A stretch of 64,000 nucleotides of DNA from Deltaproteobacteria bacterium (GTDB lineage: Bacteria > Desulfobacterota_D > UBA1144 > Nemesobacterales > UBA2774). Both the position numbers and the translations under genes were made by a program. The DNA is taken from contig JAJCZS010000042.1 of assembly GCA_029262275.1 (NCBI GenBank), positions 21,257 through 85,256 of the forward strand, read 5' to 3'. Of the stretch, positions 54,757 to 64,000 are shown piece after piece; position 1 is the first letter of the stretch; each line of letters begins with the position of its first letter. A model generated the notes under the pieces. It did no database searches, was not told the DNA's origin, and was given only the letters and a program-made list of their open reading frames with translations.

Positions 54757-56451
54757 ATGGCAAAAGTGCAAGGGGGCTACTTAGTTGCAAAAACCCTCTA
54801 TGACCTTGGTGTGAGAGAAGTTTTTTCTCTAGCCGGTGGTCATATAAATCCTATTTATGATGCCTGTCAGAAATTGGGAATCAGATTAATAGATACCCAT
54901 CATGAACAAGGTGCGGCTATGGCTGCGGATGCTTACGGCAGAGTATCAAAAACCCCAGGAGTATGTCTTGTTACAGCAGGGCCAGGTTTTACTAATGCAC
55001 TGACCGGTGTTGCAGGGGCACATATGTCAAACGCTCCGTTTATTATTCTCTCAGGCAGATCCGGTGTGGAGGAAAACGACAAGCTGTCCCTACAAGAGAT
55101 AGATCAGCAGGCGATGGCTGCCCCCATTACAAAATGGGCACGCACTGTTTTTGATCCTCTTCGAATTCCGGAATATGTAAGCAATGCATACAAGAGAGCT
55201 ATATCAGGAAGACCAGGACCTGTGTATTTAGGCATGTCATATGAAGTTCTGTATCCAAAGTGTGATAAAAAGAAAGTATCAGCTTATAACGTTAAAATTC
55301 CTTCATCTAAGTCCGAACCGGCGGATGGGGTTATAGAAGATTTTATCTCACTTCTTAAGAAAGCTAAAAAGCCAGTAGTAATTGCGGGAAGCGGCTCATG
55401 GTACTCAAGCTCAGATAAGGAGATTCTAGATTTTATAGAAGGGGCGAATATTCCTATTTTTACTTTGAACTTTGGAAGAGGGATTGTCTCTGACGATAAT
55501 CCGCTTTGTTTTGGTCCTGCAAGTGCATCAGCTCCAAACGGATTTAGAAAAATAACATCAGAAGCAGACCTCATTATCCTACTCGGCATAAGATTGAGCT
55601 TATACATTGGGTTTGGAAGAACGTTTAACCCAAAGGCCAAAGTAGTGCAAGTTGATATAGATTCGGGGGAAATAGGAAGAAATAGACCTGCCGATTTAGG
55701 TATTGTTGGAGATTTGAAAAGTGTACTTCATAAAACAAACGAATATATAAAAGAAAACTCTATCAAGTTTAATTTCAATCCATGGTTAAAAAAAATAAAT
55801 TCATGGCGTGATAGAGAAAGAGTTAAGGGTGATAAGCTCAGAAGTTCTAATAAAGCTCCTATACATCCAGTCAGGGTGGGGCAGGCAGTTCAAGAGGTTT
55901 TAGGTGGAGAAGCAATGGTTGTCATCGATGGCGGCGACACACAGGCCTGGACTGATGGGCACTACTCCGTCAAAAACCCGGGACATTATGTAAAAGGAGG
56001 ACCGCTTGGCTGTATGGGAGTAGGTGTTCCTTTTGCAATTGGGACAAAAGTAGCTCGTCCAGAGAAGCAAGTTGCTTTAATTACGGGTGATGGGGCAGTA
56101 GGTATGAATTTTATGGAGTTTGAAACTGCAATTCGTCACAAGATTCCTTTTGTTGCAATTGTTTGTAATGATCAAGCCTGGGGAATGACCAAGCATCAAC
56201 TTGAGATCACATATGGCAAAAAACGCCCAAAGGTGGGTGTGGATCTAGAGCTCACTCCATTTCATAAAATTGTAGAAGTTCTCGGAGGCTACGGGGAGTT
56301 TGTAGATGACCCAAAGGATCTTAACAGTGCGATTGAGCGTGCTGTCTCCTCGGGAGTTCCTTCTCTTATCAATGTAGCTACCGATCCCAATGCTGTAAGC
56401 GGTGCTACATATGCAATCACAGAGATGATGATGTCAGCTAATAAAAAGTAG
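54757..56451 (+). CDS. Thiamine-pyrophosphate-dependent enzyme (acetolactate synthase large-subunit-like)
   Basis: DTHHEQGAAMAADAYGRVSKTPGVCLVTAGPGFTNALTGV, ThDP motif ITGDGAVGMNFMEFETAIRHKIPFVAIVCND. Confidence 0.9.
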   Translation: MAKVQGGYLVAKTLYDLGVREVFSLAGGHINPIYDACQKLGIRLIDTHHEQGAAMAADAYGRVSKTPGVCLVTAGPGFTNALTGVAGAHMSNAPFIILSGRSGVEENDKLSLQEIDQQAMAAPITKWARTVFDPLRIPEYVSNAYKRAISGRPGPVYLGMSYEVLYPKCDKKKVSAYNVKIPSSKSEPADGVIEDFISLLKKAKKPVVIAGSGSWYSSSDKEILDFIEGANIPIFTLNFGRGIVSDDNPLCFGPASASAPNGFRKITSEADLIILLGIRLSLYIGFGRTFNPKAKVVQVDIDSGEIGRNRPADLGIVGDLKSVLHKTNEYIKENSIKFNFNPWLKKINSWRDRERVKGDKLRSSNKAPIHPVRVGQAVQEVLGGEAMVVIDGGDTQAWTDGHYSVKNPGHYVKGGPLGCMGVGVPFAIGTKVARPEKQVALITGDGAVGMNFMEFETAIRHKIPFVAIVCNDQAWGMTKHQLEITYGKKRPKVGVDLELTPFHKIVEVLGGYGEFVDDPKDLNSAIERAVSSGVPSLINVATDPNAVSGATYAITEMMMSANKK

Positions 56452-56474
56452 CTGACATCAACTACTTTTTATTA
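56429..56474. terminator. Bidirectional terminator region with two interlocked alternative hairpins
   Basis: 11-bp stem 56429-56439/56450-56460 and 13-bp stem 56439-56451/56462-56474; contains both convergent stop codons. Confidence 0.7.
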
Positions 56475-57119
56475 ACTAATTTCCTGTAATTTAGCTATAA
56501 CTTCTTCAGGCTCAGCGCGTTTTGTGTAGTCAGCATTTGCATATGCGTATTGAACTGTTCCATCTTTATCAATCACATAGGTTCCGGGCATTGGTATCTC
56601 CCAGGAATCATCACCATTAGACTTTGGAATGTTAATCCCGAACTTCAAATACAGTTCATGTAGTTCAGATGGTAGCTGAAAAACCAGCCCAAATTTATTT
56701 GCAGTCTGATTTCCCTGATCGCTTAATACCGCAAATTTTAAATCATTCTTCTCTGATGTGGATAATGAATTATCAGGGGTTTCAGGAGATATGGCTACGA
56801 GAGAAGCTCCAAGGCCTTCAATATCTTGAAGATGCTTTTGATACGCATTTAATTCAAGATTACAGTATGGGCACCATCCGCCTCTATAAAAGTTCAATAC
56901 TACAGGGCCCTTTTCTAGTAGTGAGTGCAGATTAACAGACTCCCCTTTAGGATTTGGAAGATTAAAGTCAGGCGCTTTTTCTCCAACTTTTAGGGATTTC
57001 TCTGCTATCCCGCTATCGACTAATCTTCGGGTCGTGTCCAGCATCAAGTTTAATACCTCAGGCGGGACCTTCTTAGTAAATCCATTGTATAGATCTTGTA
57101 GTTCAACTTGCAAACTCAT
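56472..57119 (-). CDS. Peroxiredoxin-like AhpC/TSA-family protein
   Basis: KAPDFNLPNPKGESVNLHSLLEKGPVVLNFYRGGWCPYCNLEL. Confidence 0.93.
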   Translation of the reverse strand: MSLQVELQDLYNGFTKKVPPEVLNLMLDTTRRLVDSGIAEKSLKVGEKAPDFNLPNPKGESVNLHSLLEKGPVVLNFYRGGWCPYCNLELNAYQKHLQDIEGLGASLVAISPETPDNSLSTSEKNDLKFAVLSDQGNQTANKFGLVFQLPSELHELYLKFGINIPKSNGDDSWEIPMPGTYVIDKDGTVQYAYANADYTKRAEPEEVIAKLQEIS

Positions 57120-57207
57120 TATAAGCCTCCGTTAAAATGATTATGTATATATTAAGATTAACTTAGTAGCTAGTTAGATTCTAACTTTTTTTGAATTTAA
57201 GGTGTGG

Positions 57208-59007
57208 TTATTCGCTGGTTTTAAGAACTGCAAGAAAGGCTTCTTGAGGGATCTCAATGTTGCCTACCTGTTTAAGACGCTTTTTTCCTGCCTTCTGTTT
57301 CTCAAGGAGTTTTCTTTTTCTTGTTATGTCTCCACCATAGCATTTGGCTGTAACATCTTTTCTGACAGCCTTAACTGATTCGCGGGCGATGATTCTACTT
57401 CCAATGGAGGCTTGTATGATGACTTCATAAAGCTGTCTTGGAATGAGGGATCTGAGCTTCTGTATAAGATCTCTTCCCCTTTCATAAGATCTTTCTTTGT
57501 GGACAATTATAGAAAGCGCATCAACTGGTTCTCCGTTTACAAGTACATCTAGCCTAATGAGATCTGAACCTTTATACCCAGTTGGTTCATATTCCATGGA
57601 TGCATATCCACGTGAGATAGACTTTAGCCTGTCATAGAAATCATAAACTATTTCTGAGAGTGGGATTTCATACACTACAATGACTCTATCTTCAGTAACG
57701 TATCTAATGTCCCTCTGAGTTCCACGTTTTTTTATGCATAGATCAAAAATCGCACCAAGATATGTGCCTGGTGTATGAACTGAAACCAATACATATGGCT
57801 CCTCAATTAATTCCATTTTGTCTGGCGAGGGTAGATCACTAGGATTGTCTACATAGGATACTTTCCCACTGCTATCAGTGGTTTTGTATATTACTGTAGG
57901 TGCGGTTGAAATCAGTTCAAGTTCAAACTCACGCTCAAGCCTCTCTTTTACTATCTCCATATGAAGTAGGCCAAGAAAACCACATCTAAATCCAAATCCC
58001 AATGCAATAGATGTTTCAGGTTCGTATACTAAAGATGAATCATTTAAAGCAAGCTTCTCGAGAGCTTCTTTTAGCCTATCGTAGTCAACGGAATCAATTG
58101 GGTACAAACCACTAAAAACCATTGGCTTCATCTCTCTAAATCCTGGAAGTGGTTTCTTTGTAGGATTCTCTACGGTCGTCATGGTATCACCGACCTTGGC
58201 CTCGTTTATTTCTTTTATAGATGCTGTTACAAATCCTACCTCACCGGTGCCTAGCTCATCCACCTCTATTGCCCTTGGTGAGAAAATGCCGAGCGTTCTT
58301 ACATCATAGGATCTTCCTGTAGACATAAATTTAATTTCTTCACCGGTCTTAATTTTTCCTTCAACCACCCTTATTAGCATCACTACACCCTGATAAGAAT
58401 CAAACCAGCTGTCGAATATAAGAGCTTTAAGCGGCTCCGCAGATTTGTCAGCAGGAGCGGGTACGTGTTTTACTATTGCCTCTAGTATCTCTTTGGTTCC
58501 TATTCCCTGTTTAGCGCTTGCGGGTATGGCTTCTTCTGCACTTATACCAATAACATCCTCAATTTCTCCCCGAACCCTTTCAACATCGGCAGCGGGAAGG
58601 TCTATTTTGTTTATTACAGGCACCAGTTCAAGGCCAGAATCCGTAGCCATATAGGCATTTGCTACAGTCTGAGCTTCAACCCCTTGAGAGGCATCTACAA
58701 TTAGTACAGCACCTTCACAGGCCATAAGACTTCTTGAAACCTCATAGCTAAAATCCACATGACCTGGTGTGTCTATGAGGTTGAATCCATATGTAATGCC
58801 GTCTTCCGCCTTATAATTTAGCCTGACGGCTTGGGCTTTAATGGTTATTCCTCTCTCTCTTTCAATTTCCATTTGGTCTAGAAACTGATCTTCCTTCTCA
58901 CGTTCGCTGAGTGTTCCAGTAAACTCTAGGATTCTATCTGCAAGAGTGGATTTCCCATGGTCCACATGGGCAATTATAGAAAAATTTCGTATGTATTTGG
59001 GTTCCAT
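57208..59007 (-). CDS. lepA: Elongation factor 4
   Basis: [40 protein letters not shown], 599 aa with LepA C-terminal domain. Confidence 0.98.
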   Translation of the reverse strand: MEPKYIRNFSIIAHVDHGKSTLADRILEFTGTLSEREKEDQFLDQMEIERERGITIKAQAVRLNYKAEDGITYGFNLIDTPGHVDFSYEVSRSLMACEGAVLIVDASQGVEAQTVANAYMATDSGLELVPVINKIDLPAADVERVRGEIEDVIGISAEEAIPASAKQGIGTKEILEAIVKHVPAPADKSAEPLKALIFDSWFDSYQGVVMLIRVVEGKIKTGEEIKFMSTGRSYDVRTLGIFSPRAIEVDELGTGEVGFVTASIKEINEAKVGDTMTTVENPTKKPLPGFREMKPMVFSGLYPIDSVDYDRLKEALEKLALNDSSLVYEPETSIALGFGFRCGFLGLLHMEIVKERLEREFELELISTAPTVIYKTTDSSGKVSYVDNPSDLPSPDKMELIEEPYVLVSVHTPGTYLGAIFDLCIKKRGTQRDIRYVTEDRVIVVYEIPLSEIVYDFYDRLKSISRGYASMEYEPTGYKGSDLIRLDVLVNGEPVDALSIIVHKERSYERGRDLIQKLRSLIPRQLYEVIIQASIGSRIIARESVKAVRKDVTAKCYGGDITRKRKLLEKQKAGKKRLKQVGNIEIPQEAFLAVLKTSE

Positions 59008-59083
59008 ATATGTTTATATTTCTGAAGTTAATAGTTTAAAGATGACCTAGTATAAAGGATAGGGGGTTATATTCAAATTGAAA

Positions 59084-60784
59084 CTACCAGGAGCCGCCGC
59101 CCCCTCCACCAAATCCGCCTCCACTAGAGCCACCTCCACCGCTGAATCCGCTTCCGCCCGATCTCCTTGGTGTCGATGACAAAGTGCTATTCATAACTCC
59201 AAGGCTTCTGCCGATGTCAGAGACAAAGATATTGGGGGTGAATGTATTGCCATATGTCGAGGAGTGATACCAATTGGGCGGCTTATTGTAGATATCTTTA
59301 AATGCATTTGCCCATTTGTCTTCTAATCCAAAAACGAGTGCGTAGGGGAGAATCCTGTCAAAGAGAGTAGGGTCTTCTTTAGCGAGTCTTTCGATCCTAT
59401 CTTTTTCAGCTCTATCTATAAATTCTCTAAATCCAAGGAGTTCTTTATTTTTAAGAGAACCTTTTTTGGTTTTCCTAGGCATGTATCTTGAGAATATTAG
59501 TATTATTAATCCTGATAGAGCTACGCATAGTCCAAGGGGGAAAATGGCTAGAAGGAAAAACCCTAATATCATTGTACCAATCCCTATCCATTTATAAATA
59601 CTTCTAACGTTCTCAGGGTTTGTAGGAAAATATCTCTTGTCTACAAGTTGCTTATAGAGTGCATTCCTTATACCAGGAAGCTCAGTATAGAATTTGTTCC
59701 TAAGATCTGAAACCATTATGGTCTCTTTCCCTTTGAATATTCCAGATAGGACTTTCTCTTCATAAGATTTAAGAGACTCATCAGTCTTTTGAGTTCTGAG
59801 CAGCTTATAGTCTCTATCGGTGAAGAAAAAGAATTTTGTACTAGAGAGCTCCTCTATCTCTAAAAATCCTCTTACAGCTAGATCAATCACGGTTGAAGTT
59901 ATATCTAGAATATTTGCTCTCTCATCTATCAATGTTCCTGCTTCAGCTGGCGAAAGATCTTCTGGAGGCTCGTATTTTACTGCAATAACACCTCTACCTT
60001 CAGGATCTTTTCCCCTATTTTTCCAAAAGTAGAGGAGAGTGAAGAAAGTTGCAAATGGCAGAGCAAATGCCCAGTTGTCGAAGATGAACCACCAGAGCTT
60101 AGATAGAGATGAGGGCTCTTCTATTATTCCTTTAGGAATTCCAACAACTATAGTTAATCCCTCACCACCATTAAGTGAGCCTATTGTCTTGAATTTTACT
60201 CCTGATTCTCCTACTTGATTAGTGCAATCTTTACTAGTAGATCCATATGCCCCTGTAAAGCAGGCAGCTATAACTCCATCTGCAATGTCTTGATCGAAAT
60301 AGACATTGGCTCCTGAGCTCAGTATTGGAACTCTCCACTCATCGCCTGTTACATTCCAATAAAGCTCATCATGGTCTTCAAAAAATCCGATGGCACCACT
60401 TACTGTATATTCAATCCTATAGTTATGTGTGCCAGTTATTTTTCTGTCCGGGTCACCAATCCTTATATTCGCCCACCCACCGGATTTGCTGACTTTGTAA
60501 ATATAGGAATCGTCTTTAAAGTTTGTTACATCTTCTACGTTTAATCTGACACTGTATTTTGTTAATCCGGAGCTGTATCTGTAGGGAATGTCTCTATATA
60601 TGCCATGTCTGAGAGCATTTCCAAAGTCGTATTCTATATTCTCTTGGACGTTTATTGTTCCATCTTTTTTGATATATATATTGGAGTGGAAATTCCGTAT
60701 TTCTTCCGCATTGACTACTAGGCTGAAATAGAATGTAGAGAAAAGGAATATTAAAAACAGGATTAAAGTACGTATTATCCGCAT
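59084..60784 (-). CDS. DUF2207-type membrane protein with Gly/Ser-rich C-terminus
   Basis: Signal peptide, NIYIKKDGTINVQENIEYDFGNALRHGIYRDIP, C-terminal GGSGFSGGGGSSGGGFGGGGGGSW; adjacent to lemA. Confidence 0.9.
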   Translation of the reverse strand: MRIIRTLILFLIFLFSTFYFSLVVNAEEIRNFHSNIYIKKDGTINVQENIEYDFGNALRHGIYRDIPYRYSSGLTKYSVRLNVEDVTNFKDDSYIYKVSKSGGWANIRIGDPDRKITGTHNYRIEYTVSGAIGFFEDHDELYWNVTGDEWRVPILSSGANVYFDQDIADGVIAACFTGAYGSTSKDCTNQVGESGVKFKTIGSLNGGEGLTIVVGIPKGIIEEPSSLSKLWWFIFDNWAFALPFATFFTLLYFWKNRGKDPEGRGVIAVKYEPPEDLSPAEAGTLIDERANILDITSTVIDLAVRGFLEIEELSSTKFFFFTDRDYKLLRTQKTDESLKSYEEKVLSGIFKGKETIMVSDLRNKFYTELPGIRNALYKQLVDKRYFPTNPENVRSIYKWIGIGTMILGFFLLAIFPLGLCVALSGLIILIFSRYMPRKTKKGSLKNKELLGFREFIDRAEKDRIERLAKEDPTLFDRILPYALVFGLEDKWANAFKDIYNKPPNWYHSSTYGNTFTPNIFVSDIGRSLGVMNSTLSSTPRRSGGSGFSGGGGSSGGGFGGGGGGSW

Positions 60785-60797
60785 GGCATATTCGTGT

Positions 60798-61349
60798 CTA
60801 GCCGAAATCTACTTTAGGAGTTTCTCTTTCTTCGTCAGAGTCGAGCTCAAAGTACTCTCTCTTTTCGAAATTGAACATATTTGCCACAAAGTTACTTGGT
60901 ACTGACTCAATTTTAGTATTGAGATCCCTTACCACTGCGTTGTAATAACGGCGGGCTAACTGAATCTGCTCTTCTATATTCGAGAGCTCATCTTGCAGGT
61001 CCAGAAAATTTTGGTTGGCTTTTAAATCTGGGTACGCCTCAGCTAGAGCAAAAAGACTTTTTAGCGCGGACGTCAGAAAATTCTCAGCTTGTCCTTGCTC
61101 TCCGGGTGTTGCTGCTCCCATTGCTTGGTTTCTTGCCTGAACCACTTTTTCAAATGTCTCCTGTTCATGAGAAGCATATCCTTTTACAGTTTCTACCAGA
61201 TTTGGGATAAGATCGTATCTTCTCTTAAGCTGTACATCTACATCAGACCATGCTTGCTCTGAGGTGTTTCTGAGCTTCACAAGGCTGTTATATATAGCAA
61301 CTCCTGCCAGGGCTACAGCTACGATGATTGCTAAAATAATTAGAGTCAT
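60798..61349 (-). CDS. lemA: LemA-family protein
   Basis: YNSLVKLRNTSEQAWSDVDVQLKRRYDLIPNLVETVKGYASHEQETFEKVVQARN. Confidence 0.97.
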   Translation of the reverse strand: MTLIILAIIVAVALAGVAIYNSLVKLRNTSEQAWSDVDVQLKRRYDLIPNLVETVKGYASHEQETFEKVVQARNQAMGAATPGEQGQAENFLTSALKSLFALAEAYPDLKANQNFLDLQDELSNIEEQIQLARRYYNAVVRDLNTKIESVPSNFVANMFNFEKREYFELDSDEERETPKVDFG

Positions 61350-61479
61350 ACCTATCTCCTATAATCAGGTTTTCAGATTGAAAGTAATAATGATTATTAT
61401 TAATCCAAAAAGGTGTATAAATCAATTAAATCTTTGGATCTAGTCTTTTTCTAAGTGCTACTAAATTACCCCTTAGACT

Positions 61480-62685
61480 TTATGCTAGAGGGTTGAACAC
61501 TAGACCCGAGAGGATCTTTGGATAGAAATAAGTGGTTTTCTGAGGCATCCTGTCGCCAGTCAATACAACATCAAAGATGTCACTTGCTCTTAGCTCAGGA
61601 AGAATGAATGCTACTTCGTAGTCTCCTTCTTGAACCAATTGAACAGCTTCTTCTAGAAACTTTGTAAATAAAAAGTCTTCATCAATAATTTCACCGAATA
61701 CTTTAGTATGAAGAATAGTTACTGCAAGTCCCTCGGTGCTGTCATTTTTTGGAGATACCCTGTAAACATTCTCTGGGTTTTTGGTGAGTATAGTGAATTC
61801 TTTATATCCAATATTTTTAACGCCTTCATCAAAAGGCATCTCTACGATATTAAACTCTTCGCTTAGTTTGTTAAGGAAGGTCTCTAAGTCCATTTCTAAG
61901 CTTTTTACAGCTCTGTGTGTAGGGTTGATTATTAGACCCTCGTCTTCAGCATTAGAGAGAAACATCATTACATATTCGTATGGATTATCATCAGAGGTAC
62001 TTCCATTTGCCTCACGTTGGATGTTTCTGTATTCAAGTGCTGTTTCATAACGATGGTGGCCATCGGCGATCAAAAAACTCTTATCTTCAAGATGGTTTGC
62101 TATAAATGATATAGTTTCAGGGTCTGATATCTTCCACATTTGGTTCCTAACGCCGTCTTCATTAGTAATATCAAAAATTGGCTCACCTGTAAGTTTTTCA
62201 TCTAGAAGCTTTTCTATAACTATTTCAGGGTCTGAATATACGGAGAAAACGGGGCTCATGTTCGCTTTGCAGGCGGTGTTAAGCTTAAGCCTATCTCTTT
62301 TATGTTTAGGAAATGTTCTTTCATGAGGGAGTATCTTCTTTGTAGAGAAGTCCTCAATCTTTACCGCTGCTAGAAACCCTTTTCTGGTTAGTTTCTTGCC
62401 GCCTTCTTCAAATTCCTGATAGTAGGGGTAAATGCTGGGCTCATTGTCATTGGTTAAGATATCTTCTTCGATCCAGCCTCTAAAGGTTTTGGCTGCCTCT
62501 TCGTATTTAGTGTCGTCGTCACCTTTGGATAGTATTAATCTTATAACATTATGAGGGTCCTTATTATATAGATCATCCTGCTCTTTAGAGTTTATTACAT
62601 CGTAGGGTGGGGCAAGTACATTGCCAAAATCTTCGATTTTCTCTGGATTGTATCTAATTCCTTTAAATCCTTTAACTGTGGCCAT
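61480..62685 (-). CDS. DUF1015-family protein
   Basis: FKGIRYNPEKIEDFGNVLAPPYDVI, LIADGHHRYETAL. Confidence 0.93.
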   Translation of the reverse strand: MATVKGFKGIRYNPEKIEDFGNVLAPPYDVINSKEQDDLYNKDPHNVIRLILSKGDDDTKYEEAAKTFRGWIEEDILTNDNEPSIYPYYQEFEEGGKKLTRKGFLAAVKIEDFSTKKILPHERTFPKHKRDRLKLNTACKANMSPVFSVYSDPEIVIEKLLDEKLTGEPIFDITNEDGVRNQMWKISDPETISFIANHLEDKSFLIADGHHRYETALEYRNIQREANGSTSDDNPYEYVMMFLSNAEDEGLIINPTHRAVKSLEMDLETFLNKLSEEFNIVEMPFDEGVKNIGYKEFTILTKNPENVYRVSPKNDSTEGLAVTILHTKVFGEIIDEDFLFTKFLEEAVQLVQEGDYEVAFILPELRASDIFDVVLTGDRMPQKTTYFYPKILSGLVFNPLA

Positions 62686-63325
62686 CTATAAACTCCTTAA
62701 GTGTTTTTGAATCAACATCCCCATCACGAAGAATTTGGGGTGGGTTAAGCGTCAAATCTACAATAGTAGACCCTTTAGATGCGGGAATCTTACCAGAGTC
62801 GACTATAAGGTCAACCTTCCCGTTGAAAGTCTCAAATAGCTCCTGTGGGTCCTGTAAATTCTCGCCTCCACTAAGGTTAGCACTTGTCGATGTTAGCGGC
62901 TCTTCAATGAATTTAAACAGATTCTGTAGAAAAGGATGAGAGGATATTCTAAGCGCTATTTTCCCTGTTCCACATGTAATTAACTCCGGCAGTTCAGCCT
63001 TTTGTTCAAGTATCATAGTAAGCTTGCCAGGCCAGTATTCTTCTGAAAGCGAGGCAGCAATTGGGTTATCAATAGCTATTTTAGAGAGCATTTCTATATT
63101 TTTAATGAGAAGAGGGATAGGTTTCCCGTGTGGCCTTCCTTTTATTTCAAATATTCTCTCTACTGCATTACTATTTGTACCTATAGCCCCTATTCCGTAA
63201 AGAGTCTCTGTGGGATATACGATTACACCGCCACTTTTTAGGACTGAGGCTGCTTTATTCGCACATTGTGGATCATTTTGTGAAATTACTTCTGTTTTAG
63301 GCATGGTATATATGTATTTCAACAA
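62672..63325 (-). CDS. L-threonylcarbamoyladenylate synthase (Sua5/YciO/TsaC family)
   Basis: KSGGVIVYPTETLYGIGAIG, KGRPHGKPIPLLI, TSTSANLSGG. Confidence 0.94.
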   Translation of the reverse strand: MLKYIYTMPKTEVISQNDPQCANKAASVLKSGGVIVYPTETLYGIGAIGTNSNAVERIFEIKGRPHGKPIPLLIKNIEMLSKIAIDNPIAASLSEEYWPGKLTMILEQKAELPELITCGTGKIALRISSHPFLQNLFKFIEEPLTSTSANLSGGENLQDPQELFETFNGKVDLIVDSGKIPASKGSTIVDLTLNPPQILRDGDVDSKTLKEFIDGHS

Positions 63326-63466
63326 TAATTTCTTTACTCGTTCTCCGTTAACGTAAGCTTGACAAATTATTACATATAGTTATCTTACTTTGATAATTTA
63401 TATGGGGCAAATACTCCGGAAGGGTCGAACTCCTGCCAGATATAAATCATTCAAAAAAATTTAATC

Positions 63467-63494
63467 TTGACACGACAATATTCGTGCTTAGTTT
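63467..63494 (+). promoter_or_regulatory. Candidate groESL promoter with embedded CACGA/TCGTG inverted repeat
   Basis: TTGACA 63467-63472, TAGTTT 63489-63494; CACGA-N6-TCGTG at 63471-63486. Confidence 0.4.
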
Positions 63495-63529
63495 AAGAGT
63501 AATTAACACTACTAAGGAGGAAGTTTGTA

Positions 63530-63817
63530 ATGAAGGTAAGGCCACTGCACGACAAGGTTTTAATAAAGCTAATTGATGTTGACGAAAAAACTAAAGGTGG
63601 AATTATTATCCCCGAGACTGCCAAAGAAACACCACAAGAAGGTAAAGTAATTGCAGTAGGAACAGGAATTATACTTCCTGACGGCAATATTAAACCACTT
63701 GATGTTAAGAAAGGTGACAAGATCCTTTTCGGTAAATATGGTGTAACACCAATTACAGTAGAAGGTGAAGAATTCCTTATCGTTGGAGAGGACGCGATTT
63801 TAGCTATAGTTAGTTAA
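63530..63817 (+). CDS. groES: Co-chaperonin GroES
   Basis: MKVRPLHDKVLIKLIDVDEKTKGGIIIPETAKETPQEGKVIAVGTG. Confidence 0.98.
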   Translation: MKVRPLHDKVLIKLIDVDEKTKGGIIIPETAKETPQEGKVIAVGTGIILPDGNIKPLDVKKGDKILFGKYGVTPITVEGEEFLIVGEDAILAIVS

Positions 63818-63859
63818 CAGTAATTTTAAATATAGAAATTATTCAGGAGGCAATAAAGC

Positions 63860-64000
63860 ATGGCAAAGGAAATCAAATTTGACAGAGAAGCCCAGGATGC
63901 AGTGCTAAGCGGCGTAAACGCGCTAGCCAATGCAGTAAAAGCAACACTGGGACCAAGAGGCAGAAACGTACTTATAGAGAAGGCATACGGAGCTCCAGTT
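63860..64000 (+). CDS. groEL: Chaperonin GroEL (5' part, runs off window)
   Basis: [47 protein letters not shown]. Confidence 0.97.
   Translation, partial: MAKEIKFDREAQDAVLSGVNALANAVKATLGPRGRNVLIEKAYGAPV

Noticed and set aside
63467-63530. CIRCE element upstream of groES
   Set aside because: The sequence does not match TTAGCACTC-N9-GAGTGCTAA on inspection.

Overview
The window is a low-GC bacterial chromosome segment with mostly housekeeping and central-metabolism genes. I did not assign a taxon. From left to right it contains: (i) the 3' end of an NtrC/Fis-type activator, then a CBS-domain gene behind a near-consensus sigma-54 promoter; (ii) a minus-strand cbb3-oxidase operon in the order ccoI-ccoS-ccoNO(fused)-ccoQ-ccoP(monoheme)-ccoG-TauE/SafE-like, in which every junction overlaps, also behind a sigma-54-like promoter with an upstream TGTCAGA/TCTGACA repeat cluster; (iii) a czcCBA-type heavy-metal RND efflux module between an intact tRNA-Arg(CCG) gene and a 46-bp copy of its 3' end (44/46 identical), which looks like a tRNA-targeted genomic island, with a second decayed tRNA-like fragment further out; (iv) leuS, a bacterial deoxyhypusine-synthase-like gene, thiE, thrC, rsmA, a split acyl-CoA carboxylase, gltX, a solitary mlaE, pncB, two nitrilases, an aquaporin, rpmH-rnpA-yidD-yidC-jag, tadA, two paralogous acyl-CoA ligases flanking a Ca/Na antiporter, trpEG, phosphomannomutase, a TPP enzyme, lepA, LemA/DUF2207, DUF1015, a Sua5-family gene and groES-groEL. 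The best leads are the putative RpoN regulon linking the CBS protein to the cbb3 operon, the tRNA-Arg efflux island, and a pair of interlocked, mutually exclusive hairpins between two convergent genes. I saw no CRISPR array, prophage, integrase or transposase. Product calls come from reading motifs and remembered family features, not from database searches.
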